Assembly: GCF_047549485.1 (NCBI RefSeq)
Contig: NZ_CP180191.1
Coordinates: 1,240,001-1,304,000, forward strand
Length of the DNA: 64,000 nt
Source of the DNA: Piscinibacterium candidicorallinum
Lineage (GTDB): Bacteria; Pseudomonadota; Gammaproteobacteria; Burkholderiales; Burkholderiaceae_C
Direction: 5' to 3'
Part shown: in pieces, positions 1 through 9,776 of the stretch
Position numbering within the stretch: position 1 is the first letter of the stretch
How the letters are laid out: every line of letters starts with the position of its first letter
Position numbers and translations under genes: made by a program
Notes under the pieces: generated by a model
The model's input: only the letters and a program-made list of their open reading frames with translations
What the model was told of the DNA's origin: nothing
The model's database searches: none

Positions 1-3000
1 GCCGCCGTTGGTCGAACGATCAACAAAGCTTTGGATGACGCCGTTCACCACGGTGTAGCTGGTCACGATGAGGGTCTGCTCGTCGGCCATGGCCACGGCA
101 GGGTAGTTGCCGGTTGCCGTCGGCGGACGGATTTCGGTCCAGGTGTCGCCCGAGTCGGCGCTGATGAAGACGCCCTCGAAGCTTGTCGCGGCCGCAGCCA
201 CGGTGTCCGAACCCCAGCTGATGGTCTGGCGGAATGTGGTTGCCAGCACGCCAGTGGCGTTGTCGTTCCAGGTGCGGCCATCCGTGCTGCGCTTCAGGCC
301 ATTGTTGATCTGCGCCAGCAATACGCTGCGGCTCGGGTTGGCTTCAATCGCCCAGACCGTGTTGTTCAGGTTCCCACCGGCAATTGCGCTCCAGGTCTCG
401 CCGCCATCCACCGTGCGCGCAATGGCACCGTAGTCGCCAATCGCAACGCCCTGCTGCGCGTTGCGCATGAAGGGCCGCCAATTCTGCTGGCCAGCAGGAA
501 GGCTGAAGGTTTCAGGGCTCCAGTTCAGACCGCCATCCGTGCTGCGTGAATGCCGGCTGTCGCCGCCAAAGATCACCACCGTGTTTGCCCCGCCATAGGC
601 CGCGCGGGGCGCCACGAAGGGCAGGGTCACCGTGCTCCAGCTTGCGCCGAAGTCCGTGCTTCGCGCAGCCACGGGCTGCGAGTCATTCAAGGCCAATCCC
701 ACGCCCTGTCCGTTGAAGACCACACTGCTCAGATTTGGGTTTGCCGTGAGCATGCCGGACACGACGGACCAGCTCAGGCCGCCGTCTGTACTGCGCACGC
801 CACGGCCGATGCCGCTGGCCACAAAGACGTCGCTGCCCGCGTAGGCAACACCCGTCAGGTTGGTGGAATTCGGTGCGACGATCTCCGGCACGTTCAGTGC
901 TGTCCAGGTGCTGCCGCCATCCGTAGTGCGCAGGATCTGCTCCGGGCCGACGGCCACGCCGACCAGAGCATCCTTGAAGGCGATCCCAACCGTGAAATTG
1001 CTCGGCGACGTGCGGGTCCAGGTCGATCCGCCATCGGTACTCAGGTACATGCCGCGCGCATTGGGATCGTCCTGGTCATCGATCGCGGCAACCAGGCGGC
1101 CAGGGCTCGGTGAAGCCAGTGCGGTGAACGTGTAGCGCTGCGTCTGCCAGCTCGCAGTGACCGTGCCGCCGAAGTCGCTGCTGGTCAACACAGTCCCCGC
1201 CTCGCCCACGACGGTGATTCCGCTGCCGTTGGCTTCAAACGCCAGTCCGGTCAGGCGGTTGGCCATCGGGGCCGGCTGGACATAGCACCAGCCAAACTGC
1301 CCGCCAAAGCAGGCCCCTACCGACGCAGGCGGGCCGACATTCACGCCACCGTTCACCGTGAGGGTCATTGCGCTGCTGGTGACGCACTGCCCACCCGCCG
1401 CCGTGCTGTTGCACACCTGCACGCTGAAGCTTGCACCGTTGTCCGCAAGCTGTGCGTTCTGCAGGGTGTAGCTGCTGCCTGTGGCGTTCAGAAGGGCCAG
1501 TCCGTTGCGGAACCACTGGTAGCGCAGCTCGGTGCCGGTCGCGCTGACACTGAACGTTGCGGTGCTGCCGGCATTGACAGTCTGGTTCCCGGATTCACTT
1601 TGAATCTGGGGTGCGGCCACCTGAACGGTGAGCACGGCGCCGGTGCCGAACACGGCACCCGCCGTGTTGTACGCCACGAGGTTGTAGACCGCGCCGTTGT
1701 CGGCCGACGTCGTTGCCGGCGTGGTGTAGCTCGCGCAGTTGGTCGCGCCAAGGATGCCCACGCCATTGCGGGTCCACTGGCACTGCGGCGTCGGGCTGCC
1801 CGTCACGGTGGCGGTGAACGTCGCGGTGCTGCCCAGGGGCACACTGCGGTTCTGCGGCGAAGCCGTAATGACAGGCAGCGTGGGTGCCGGTGTCACCACC
1901 AGGCTCGCCGGGCTGCTGGTCACGCTGCCAGCGCTGTTGCTGACGGTCACGGTGTAGTCGCCCGCGTTGGCAGTCTGCACGTTGCTCAGGGACAGCACTG
2001 GACTATTGCTGTTGGCAATCGCGTTGCCATTGCGCTGCCACTGGTAGCTGAGCGGGCCGGTCCCGTTGGCGGATACGCCAAAGGTGACGGTCTGCCCGGC
2101 AGCGGCCGTCAGTCCGAGCGGCTGTGTGCTGATGCTGGGCGCCACGGCGGCTGGCGGATTCGTCGGGGCGTTCACGGTGAGCGAGACCGTGTTGCTGGTC
2201 ACGCTGCCGGCACTGTTGCTGATGGTCACGCTGTAGTTGCCCGCATTGGCCGCAGCCGCGCTGGTGACTGTGAAGGCCGCTGCAGTTGCGCCGCTGATGG
2301 GCACGCCGCCACGGCTCCATTGGAAGCTCATGGGTGTGGTGCCATTCACGCCGACCGCCAGCGTGGCTGTGTTGCCCTCCGTCACGGTTGTGTTGACAGG
2401 CTGCGTCACGATGCTGGGCGGTGTGGGCGGTGAAGGCACGGTGGGCGGGGTGTTCACCGACAGCGTGGCTTCGTTGCTGGTCACGCTGCCGACGCTGTTG
2501 CTGACCACAACCGAGTAGGTGCCAGCATTGGCCGCCTGTACGTTGGCAAGCGTCAGTACCGGACCGTCGGAGGGCACGTTGACGCCGTTGCGCCGCCACT
2601 GGAACGTGAGGGGGCCGCTGCCATTAGCGGCCACAGCCAGGTTGACTGTCTGACCGGTGAAGGCGGTCAGGGTGCTGGGCTGGGTGCTGATGGTTGGCGC
2701 CACCGGAACGTTCGGTGCCACCACGGTCAGACGCGCCGGGTTGGTCGTGGTGCTGCCTGCGCTGTTGCTGATGCGCACCGAGTAGAGCCCGGCGTCTGCA
2801 TCCGTTACGGAGCCGATCCCGAGCACCTGGAAGTCCCGCCCTGGCATGGGCTGGCCATTGAAGAACCATTGGTAGGTGAAGGGTTCCGTTCCGCGGGCCA
2901 CTGCAGTGAACGCGACCTGGGAGCCGCGCACCACCGTGACGGACGTGGGGTCCTGAATCAACACCGGCGCTTGCACCCCGCTGGGCCCGCTACCGGTCAC

Positions 3001-6000
3001 AGTCAGCGTGGCGCCCGTGCTGGAGGAGCTCCCTGCCGAATTGGTGGCGGTCAACCCAAAGACGGCGCCGTTGTCGGCCGTCGTGGTGGGTGGTGTCACG
3101 TAGCGGGTACAACTGGTCGCACCGCTGATCGGTACGCCGTTTCGGGTCCATTGGCATGTCGGTGCCGGATTCCCGGTGACAGCGGCATTGAATGCCGCAG
3201 CGCTACCCGTAGCTACGGTCGCGCTGGCCGGGTCTGCGCTGATGACTGGCTGGCCAGCGGGCGTGATGACGACTACGCCTGCGCCGTTGCTGTTGACAGT
3301 TCCTGCTGCGTTGAACACGGTGACCGTGTACGTGCCGCCGGCACTCGCCTGCACATTGCTCAGTCGCAGCACCGGTCCGGTCGCACCCGGGATGTTCACG
3401 CCGTCGCGCTGCCACAGATACGAGAGCGGTGCGGAGCCGGTGGCCGCGACGCTCAGACTGACGGCTTGGCCGGCCTGCACGGCCACACCCACAGGTTGGC
3501 TGGTCAGAATCGGCGCAACCGCAACTGCAGGCTGCGGTGCCGGATTGACGGTCAGTCGCGCCGCTGCACTCTCCAAACTGCCGGCGCTGTTGGTGACCAC
3601 GACGGTGTACTCGCCCGCATCCGTGGATGCCACCGTGCCAATGCTCAGCAGCTCCTCCGTCGCCCCTGCAATCGCCGTGCCGTTGCGACGCCATTGGTAG
3701 CTCAGGCTGCCGCCACCGCGAGCCACGACTGAAAAGCTTGCGCTGGAACCCACGGTGGTCGTGATCGCGCTCGGGGCACGAACAATCACCGGGGGAGGTA
3801 CGACAGGCTGAGGCGTGGACGTGACCGTCAGCACGGCCTCCTGCGAATACACCTGCCCGGGCAGATTGGTGACCTCCAGGCCGTAACGGCCGGCGTTGGC
3901 GCTGGTCACCGAGGAGAGCGTCAGCACCGGGGTGTTCTGACCCGCGAGCGGCTGATCGTTGAAGTACCACTGGTAGGTCAGCGGTTGCGTGCCCTCTGCG
4001 GCCGCCACGAATGTGACCGCAGAGCCGGCCGTCACGGTCTGGCTGACCGGCTGCGTGATGATCACAGGGCGCGTGGACTGGCCAAACTGAAACACCGTCG
4101 AATTCGCTGCTCCTGCGGTGCTTGTGGCGCTTAGACGGAACAATCGCCCCACATCGCCGGTGCCCAGTGTGCGCGCCAGTCCGACAGTCACGCGGATGCT
4201 GTTGGTGTCCTGCGCCGTGCTGCAGACCGTCGGTTGGGCGGGAACGCAGTTGACGATCGTCCCGGGGGCCGTCTGGAGGGTCAAGCCCGGGAAGACCTGC
4301 GTCGCGTCGACCCAGGGCGCGGCGCCGCCCGTCGAGGTCTCAAGGCGCAGGAAGTTCGGTGTGGGTACACCGCGCACCGTGGCCGAGAAGCCAGACATGG
4401 CGCCGGACTGAGCTTCAACCACAGGCAGCACGCCCACCGGCACGAAGCGAAAGCCGCTGATGCTCGGCTCGAGCAATGCGACCGCCGCGGGGCGCACGGT
4501 CAGGATCACGGGCGGGGTGTAGGTGCAGGTGGCGGCGTCATCGGCCGCAGTACGGCAGACGCGGGCGCGGAAGATGCGTCCGTTGTCGGCCAGACTCGGT
4601 CCGGTGAAGCTGATCGAATGGCGTGTCAGCCCCTGGATCGGGCCGCCGAAGTTGCCCGTGCTCACGGAGATACCGAGGGCGGAAACCGTGGATGCCGGTG
4701 ACATGGCGGGCAGCTTGTCCTCCCACAGCCCCGAGGCGCCGCTGCGCTGCATCTGCCACCGCACCGTGAGAGCAGCACCGTCCACCGGGTAGGTCACGAC
4801 ACTGAATGCATTCGCGAGCGCCTGCCCTTCCACGGCTACGGCATTGACCGGCAACTGGCGGATAGCGGGTCGCTGATTGGCGAGCGGCTGGGCGATGTAC
4901 ACCGGGTCGCCAACCGGGACACTCGCGCCGTTGCAGTTGATCGTCATGTACAGCGCGGTGCCTGTCGCCACCAGTTCGACGTTCTGGGTGATTCGCGTGA
5001 AGCCTTCGGTGGCCGCCATCGCCGGGGTGATCGTCATCCCGGCGGTCCAGGGCGGTCGGGTGTTCGTGCTCGGGTCGAAGAAGAGCTGCCGGCTCACGTC
5101 GCCGTCGGTCGTGCGGACCACATCGTCGGTGGAGTTCTGCAGCTCGACCAAGGCTCGGTCAGGCCGTCGCGGGCCGGCATAGGCGCGTACCACAGAGGGG
5201 TTCGCGGCGTCGCGGTAGAACATGGCGACCGACCAGGTGTAGGTCGGATAGACGTTGTCGACGCTGCCGCAGGTCTGGTGCAGGGACGAGCCCGCCGGGT
5301 AGCGCGCATTCAGCACCAGCGTGGCGCGTTGGGTCAGATCCGTCTGGCTGTACACCGTGACCGTGCGCGGAGCCTGGCCGAAGATGCGCAGCCCGCCTTC
5401 CTCGGTGGCGCTCGACGCCGCATAGTTGCTGGGTGTGAGCTGGAAGAACGCCTGCGTCGACTGGTTGACAAAGAAGCGCGGAGCAGGCGCTTCAAAGGGC
5501 GCAAACATGGACAGTGATCGCACTGGCGCGATGACGACGTTGCCCTCCACGCGAGAGTCATCAATCAGTTCCCACGCGCCCCCGGGGCTGGCCTTGCCCA
5601 CCACAGGTCGACGGCCTGCGGTGAGCAAGGCCGGGTCGAACGGCAGGCGAACTTCTGCCGTGTTGCCGAAGCTCAGATCATGGGGGACGATGGCGTAGGT
5701 GTTGCCGATCTGCCGCAGGTGAGAGGCGACCGGTGGCGCCTCGGTCGCATCCTTGAGGATCGAGAATCCGAAGTCACCGACCAGCGCTTCCGGCGGCACG
5801 ACCAGCGCCGCACCCTCCCGGGTCGCGAGGGAACCGCCCGCGGGGCCGATCACCCCGACCGCCACGCCCGGGCTTGCGGGTGGCGGACTCACCGGCGGCG
5901 GCGGGGGGGGCGTACTGCCACCGCCCCCACCACCACACGCGGCCAGGGCGGCCGCTGCCGAGGCGATCAACAGGCCACGGGCCACTGTTCGGCGGATGTT

Positions 6001-6003
6001 CAT
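1..6003 (-). CDS. Giant surface lipoprotein with Ig-like array and BNR/Ycf48-like propeller (3' end outside window)
   Basis: The reading frame is open without a stop over all 2001 codons from the ATG at 6001-6003 to the window edge, so the protein is longer than seen. An AGGGAG ribosome site lies 7 bases upstream of the start. The N-terminus is a lipoprotein signal with lipobox LAAC at about residue 23, followed by glycine and proline runs. A ZU5-like segment (about 45-90, IGPAGG...VVPPEAL) follows. Residues about 380-500 and 643-1552 hold Ig-like domains, roughly ten in tandem, each with a Q-W/Y-x-N/R-G core and an NAG-x-Y-x-V-x-V-x-N end. From about 1585 onward STDGG-x-TW repeats indicate a sialidase/Ycf48-type beta-propeller. 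An outer-membrane-anchored adhesion or binding role is inferred from the architecture; no catalytic motif was recognised. Several domain borders are near-identical repeats, which invite recombination. Confidence 0.9.
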   Translation of the reverse strand, partial: MNIRRTVARGLLIASAAAALAACGGGGGGSTPPPPPPVSPPPASPGVAVGVIGPAGGSLATREGAALVVPPEALVGDFGFSILKDATEAPPVASHLRQIGNTYAIVPHDLSFGNTAEVRLPFDPALLTAGRRPVVGKASPGGAWELIDDSRVEGNVVIAPVRSLSMFAPFEAPAPRFFVNQSTQAFFQLTPSNYAASSATEEGGLRIFGQAPRTVTVYSQTDLTQRATLVLNARYPAGSSLHQTCGSVDNVYPTYTWSVAMFYRDAANPSVVRAYAGPRRPDRALVELQNSTDDVVRTTDGDVSRQLFFDPSTNTRPPWTAGMTITPAMAATEGFTRITQNVELVATGTALYMTINCNGASVPVGDPVYIAQPLANQRPAIRQLPVNAVAVEGQALANAFSVVTYPVDGAALTVRWQMQRSGASGLWEDKLPAMSPASTVSALGISVSTGNFGGPIQGLTRHSISFTGPSLADNGRIFRARVCRTAADDAATCTYTPPVILTVRPAAVALLEPSISGFRFVPVGVLPVVEAQSGAMSGFSATVRGVPTPNFLRLETSTGGAAPWVDATQVFPGLTLQTAPGTIVNCVPAQPTVCSTAQDTNSIRVTVGLARTLGTGDVGRLFRLSATSTAGAANSTVFQFGQSTRPVIITQPVSQTVTAGSAVTFVAAAEGTQPLTYQWYFNDQPLAGQNTPVLTLSSVTSANAGRYGLEVTNLPGQVYSQEAVLTVTSTPQPVVPPPVIVRAPSAITTTVGSSASFSVVARGGGSLSYQWRRNGTAIAGATEELLSIGTVASTDAGEYTVVVTNSAGSLESAAARLTVNPAPQPAVAVAPILTSQPVGVAVQAGQAVSLSVAATGSAPLSYLWQRDGVNIPGATGPVLRLSNVQASAGGTYTVTVFNAAGTVNSNGAGVVVITPAGQPVISADPASATVATGSAAAFNAAVTGNPAPTCQWTRNGVPISGATSCTRYVTPPTTTADNGAVFGLTATNSAGSSSSTGATLTVTGSGPSGVQAPVLIQDPTSVTVVRGSQVAFTAVARGTEPFTYQWFFNGQPMPGRDFQVLGIGSVTDADAGLYSVRISNSAGSTTTNPARLTVVAPNVPVAPTISTQPSTLTAFTGQTVNLAVAANGSGPLTFQWRRNGVNVPSDGPVLTLANVQAANAGTYSVVVSNSVGSVTSNEATLSVNTPPTVPSPPTPPSIVTQPVNTTVTEGNTATLAVGVNGTTPMSFQWSRGGVPISGATAAAFTVTSAAAANAGNYSVTISNSAGSVTSNTVSLTVNAPTNPPAAVAPSISTQPLGLTAAAGQTVTFGVSANGTGPLSYQWQRNGNAIANSNSPVLSLSNVQTANAGDYTVTVSNSAGSVTSSPASLVVTPAPTLPVITASPQNRSVPLGSTATFTATVTGSPTPQCQWTRNGVGILGATNCASYTTPATTSADNGAVYNLVAYNTAGAVFGTGAVLTVQVAAPQIQSESGNQTVNAGSTATFSVSATGTELRYQWFRNGLALLNATGSSYTLQNAQLADNGASFSVQVCNSTAAGGQCVTSSAMTLTVNGGVNVGPPASVGACFGGQFGWCYVQPAPMANRLTGLAFEANGSGITVVGEAGTVLTSSDFGGTVTASWQTQRYTFTALASPSPGRLVAAIDDQDDPNARGMYLSTDGGSTWTRTSPSNFTVGIAFKDALVGVAVGPEQILRTTDGGSTWTALNVPEIVAPNSTNLTGVAYAGSDVFVASGIGRGVRSTDGGLSWSVVSGMLTANPNLSSVVFNGQGVGLALNDSQPVAARSTDFGASWSTVTLPFVAPRAAYGGANTVVIFGGDSRHSRSTDGGLNWSPETFSLPAGQQNWRPFMRNAQQGVAIGDYGAIARTVDGGETWSAIAGGNLNNTVWAIEANPSRSVLLAQINNGLKRSTDGRTWNDNATGVLATTFRQTISWGSDTVAAAATSFEGVFISADSGDTWTEIRPPTATGNYPAVAMADEQTLIVTSYTVVNGVIQSFVDRSTNGG

Positions 6004-6197
6004 GCTTCGCTCCCTGAATGCACGATGTGCTTTTCATGCACGCCGCACCACCTGGCTGCGGCATGCTCGCGAGCTTTGTAGGGAAGCGGGCGTTACGCGG
6101 GCGTAGCTTGGCGCCGGTCGGCGTCACGCATCCGCGGGGTGGTGTTCAGCGCGGCGGGCCGCACGCCCCGCGCATGAGGTGAATCTGAAAGGCCTTT

Positions 6198-6246
6198 CCG
6201 CTTGTCCCATGCGGGTTTCCAGCCACTTTGGCCTGGAAAGCCGCGC
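6198..6246. repeat. Intergenic palindromic repeat, copy 1
   Basis: The stem GCGGGTTTCCAG-CCA pairs with TGG-CCTGGAAAGCCGC, preceded by CCGCTTGTC, which is the reverse complement of the tail found in other copies. It lies in the 290-base gap between the lipoprotein gene (start 6003) and the end of the BTAD regulator (6294). Nothing else was recognised in that gap except the lipoprotein ribosome site. Confidence 0.8.
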
Positions 6247-6293
6247 CCAGTGCGGTTCTTGCCTTGTTGATCCGGGCGTAGAGCGTGCGCGCT

Positions 6294-9200
6294 TCAGCCG
6301 CGGCGCGCCTGAACCGCGCTGGTGAGCAGCTGGCGCGCGGAGACGTTCCGTGTCAGAAATGACGATTGATGGGCGGCGGGCAGCGCCGCGTGAACCCGCT
6401 CGATCCATGCTGCGCCTTCGTCGAGCAGCGCGCGGGCACGGGCTCGATCTCCGGCTGCCTCCAGCGCCGGCGCTGCGCACAGGATGATCTCCGGCCAGCT
6501 GAGGTCTTCCGTGTTCAGGCCGGGGCAGTGGGCGATCGCCCGCTCTGCGCAGTCCCGCGCCGCGTCCAGGCCGCCCATGGCCTGGTGCCGCTGCGCCATG
6601 CGCGCAAGGGTGGCTGCCTCCAGACCGTGGTAGGCGCAGCTGCGCGACTGTTGCAGCGTGTCCTCCAGCGTGGCCAGCGCACTCGCATCGTCCTGCAGGG
6701 CGCTGCCTGCCAGCACAATGCGCAGCCGGACAAAGTGCGGCGGTGTGCGCTCCAGCGCGGCGGGTGCCGGGCCAAGCCGCATCGCATGCATCCGAAGGTC
6801 CAGCAAGTGCAGCGCCACGTCGCCTTGCGCGCTCGTGCGGGCTTCGAGTGCCCGTGCGCGGTCCTGCTGGGCACGGTGGATCTGGCCGAGCTCGAGCCAC
6901 AGCATGGCCCGGTCGGCCAGTACGGATGTGAGCTTGCCCGGCGCGGCGGTGAGCATGTCCTGTGCGGCCGCATCAAGCAGCTCAAGCGCCTCGCGGTAGC
7001 GGCCGAGCAGGCGCAGGGCGCTCGCACGCATCCAGGCATTGCTGTGGCCGGAGCCGCGCAGGTCATCATGGGCGGCGCGCAGCGCGTCGGACTGCGCCAG
7101 GCAATCCAGCGCAGCCTGCGCATCGTTGAGCTGCAAGCGTGCGTGTGCCGCATTAGCCAGCGCGACCAGCCGCACCCGCGGGATGTCGATCGCCTGCCTG
7201 GCGGACTCGTCGAACAGCGCGGCGCCCTCCGCCGCGCGATGCGTCCGGGTGAGCACATAGGCTGCGTAGCCCAGCAGGTTCGCCCGTGTTTCTGTATCCG
7301 ACCATGTCCGCGCACCGGGTAGGAATGCGTCCACCTGCGCCAGCGCCTCGTCGGCGCGCCCCGTCATCATTTCAAGCGCGGCGAGCGTTGCGCGCACTTC
7401 GACCTGCAGCGCCGAGTCCTGAATCTCCAGCGCGATGTTCAGTGCCTGCGCCGCAGCCTCGCGTCCCTCAAGCAGGCCCTGGGATCGGTGCATCGCGAAC
7501 TCCGCTCGCGCATGCAGCGCCTTCACACGTTGCGCGGGGGTGGTGGCCAGCGTGGACAGGCGTTCGATCGCTGCCAGCAGGTTCTCGCCAAGGTCCACGC
7601 GAACACGCAGATCGACGATCTGGTTGAGCGTCGCGAATGCTGTGGTCTTCTGCCCCAGCTGGACCTCATGTTCCAGCGCTCGCTCGAGAAACTCGACGGA
7701 CTCGCGTGGCCTCAGAGCCTGCAGTGCACGATCCGCCGCCCGGTGCAGCCAGGGCAGGGCACGCGGCGCATCGGCAGCGGCCAGCCAGTGCGCAGCAATG
7801 CGCGCCGGCTCGCCATCGCGCTGCTCCAGCCAGGCCGCCAGTTCGCCGTGCAGGTGGCGCGCGATCGGCGCAGGCACGCTGCGCAGCACCGCGTCGGCCA
7901 CGAGGTCATGGGCAAACCCTGTGTCGCGCAGCACCTGCGCTTCCTGCAGGCTGTTCCAGATGTCGGTCAGTGCAAGTGCGCGTTCGCCCAGGGCATGCTC
8001 TGCCAGCGCGATGGAGAAGTCAGGACCAGCAATCGCAGCCAGTCGGGCCAGTGCGATGGCCTTGTCCGGCAGCTGCTTGAGGCGCCGCTCGATCAGTGTG
8101 CCCACGGCATCGGGCTGCGGCAGCTGGCCGACGCGCAGCTGTCCCGTGGCCAGCCCCTGCTTGACCGTCTCCAGCGCAAACAGCGGGTTGCCGCCAGTGT
8201 GGCGGGTCAGGGGCGCAGCCAAGGTGGCGGTATCCAGATGCTCGATCTCCAGGGAATCGATCAGTTCGCCGATCTCGCGCTCGGTCAGTGACGCGAGCGC
8301 GAGCGGCTCCAGGAACCGGGCTTCTTCGAGTTCCGAGCGCAGGGCGCTGGCAGCGCTGCTGCCTTCGCCCGGGCGCTGAGCGAGTGCAAAGCGCAGTTGG
8401 GGATGAAGCGCGCTGATCAGGCTTTGAAGCATCTCGATCGAGGCGTCGTCTGCAAAGTGCAGGTCATCCACGACGACACATTCGACGGGTTTGCCATCCA
8501 TCTGAGCGCCCGCCAGCAGCGCTTCCATGGCGTGTCGCAACACCAGCCCGGGGGACTCGCTGGGCAGCGCAGTGCCGGGCGACAGCTCGGGCAGCAGGCG
8601 GGCGAGATTCAGGCGTTGCGTGTCATCCAGCGTGACCTGACAACGGTCCAGCGCAGTGCGCAGCAGGCGGGCGAGGGTGGCGTAGGGTACGCCCGCATCG
8701 CCCGGACGGCCTTGCACTGTCAGTGCGCGGCGGCCTGCGACCACCTCCGCAAGCAGCCGGCTCTTGCCCAGTCCCGGTTCGCCCAGCACAAGTACGGCGC
8801 GCGACGCGGCCCACGCGGCCTGAATCTGCGCCAGCTCGGAGCGCCGGGCAATCAGCCGCGGCGGGCGCAGCACTGTGACGGGAATGGCGGTGACGAGCGT
8901 GTCACTCACACGCGGCGCATGCAGCGCCTGCTGCAGCGCGCGGGCGAGTTGTTCGGTCTCAGGGCTCGGGTCGACGCCATAGCGCTTGCGCAGGTGGCTC
9001 TGCAGGCGCAGGTAGACCGCCTGCGCCTGGGCCATGTCGCCGCGGAGGTAGTGCAGGCGCATCACGGCGCGGTGATGAACCTCGCTTTCGAAGTCGGCGT
9101 TCAGCATGTCCTCGGCGACACGCAGCGCGGCGTCAAGGTCGCCATCAGACTCGGCCCGGGCAAGCTGATCGGCCAGGCTGGCGGTCGCGCTACCTTTGCG

Positions 9201-9713
9201 GCGCGCGCGCTCCGCGGCGAGCCAGTCGGCAAAGTCCTCGCAGTCGTCAAAGTCAAGATCGCCCAGCAGGGTCCCCGCCACCGGCTGCAAGGCGTCCACC
9301 GAGATACCCGGCGCGATCTGCAGTGCGTCGTCGCCTTCGAGCAGGTCGAACTCGAAGCTGCGCCGAAAGCGCAGCATCTGCTGCCGCAGCGCGCGGCGCG
9401 GATCATCAGACTCCGGCCAGAGCAGACCGGCGGCGCGCGCCCGGGTCGTACCCGGCTGCAAAGCCACCAGTGCGAGCAGACCGGCGGCGCGTTTTTCCAG
9501 TAAGCGGCAACTGCCATCGGCGCAGATCACGGCGGGTGCACCAATCAGGCGCAGCCGCGTGGTCTCGCGCCGAGGGCTGCTGCTTGCTTCGGCGGTAGGG
9601 GTCGTGGGCGCGGTTGGGGTCAAGGACGGCTGCGTGCTCGGTTTACGGGCGCGGGATGCGCGGCGCTGATGATTCCTGAGGGGGCGTCCAGTGGCAATCG
9701 GGGCTTCGGTCAT
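6294..9713 (-). CDS. SARP-like transcriptional regulator: winged helix, BTAD, AAA ATPase, TPR (1139 aa)
   Basis: After a low-complexity Ser/Thr/Pro/Ala N-terminus (1-50), residues about 52-150 form an OmpR/SARP-type winged helix (LLALVALQPG...LLWPESDD...LRQQMLRFRR). A BTAD domain follows (about 180-265, ending in KRYGVDPSPETEQLARAL). An AAA/NACHT-type ATPase carries Walker A GEPGLGKS near residue 320 and a Walker B-like CVVVDDLHFADD near 410. The remaining roughly 600 residues are Ala/Leu-rich helical repeats like the TPR half of AfsR or MalT. No C-terminal LuxR helix-turn-helix is visible, so DNA binding should be N-terminal. Its signal and targets are unknown. The adjacent secreted protein (upstream) and giant lipoprotein (downstream), on the same strand, are possible targets by proximity only. 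Confidence 0.85.
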   Translation of the reverse strand: MTEAPIATGRPLRNHQRRASRARKPSTQPSLTPTAPTTPTAEASSSPRRETTRLRLIGAPAVICADGSCRLLEKRAAGLLALVALQPGTTRARAAGLLWPESDDPRRALRQQMLRFRRSFEFDLLEGDDALQIAPGISVDALQPVAGTLLGDLDFDDCEDFADWLAAERARRKGSATASLADQLARAESDGDLDAALRVAEDMLNADFESEVHHRAVMRLHYLRGDMAQAQAVYLRLQSHLRKRYGVDPSPETEQLARALQQALHAPRVSDTLVTAIPVTVLRPPRLIARRSELAQIQAAWAASRAVLVLGEPGLGKSRLLAEVVAGRRALTVQGRPGDAGVPYATLARLLRTALDRCQVTLDDTQRLNLARLLPELSPGTALPSESPGLVLRHAMEALLAGAQMDGKPVECVVVDDLHFADDASIEMLQSLISALHPQLRFALAQRPGEGSSAASALRSELEEARFLEPLALASLTEREIGELIDSLEIEHLDTATLAAPLTRHTGGNPLFALETVKQGLATGQLRVGQLPQPDAVGTLIERRLKQLPDKAIALARLAAIAGPDFSIALAEHALGERALALTDIWNSLQEAQVLRDTGFAHDLVADAVLRSVPAPIARHLHGELAAWLEQRDGEPARIAAHWLAAADAPRALPWLHRAADRALQALRPRESVEFLERALEHEVQLGQKTTAFATLNQIVDLRVRVDLGENLLAAIERLSTLATTPAQRVKALHARAEFAMHRSQGLLEGREAAAQALNIALEIQDSALQVEVRATLAALEMMTGRADEALAQVDAFLPGARTWSDTETRANLLGYAAYVLTRTHRAAEGAALFDESARQAIDIPRVRLVALANAAHARLQLNDAQAALDCLAQSDALRAAHDDLRGSGHSNAWMRASALRLLGRYREALELLDAAAQDMLTAAPGKLTSVLADRAMLWLELGQIHRAQQDRARALEARTSAQGDVALHLLDLRMHAMRLGPAPAALERTPPHFVRLRIVLAGSALQDDASALATLEDTLQQSRSCAYHGLEAATLARMAQRHQAMGGLDAARDCAERAIAHCPGLNTEDLSWPEIILCAAPALEAAGDRARARALLDEGAAWIERVHAALPAAHQSSFLTRNVSARQLLTSAVQARRG

Positions 9714-9776
9714 GTGTTGGCTCCGCGACCCGATGGCTTTCCCGCTGCGTGAGTCGCGCGGCCGGTTCGCAGGGGG

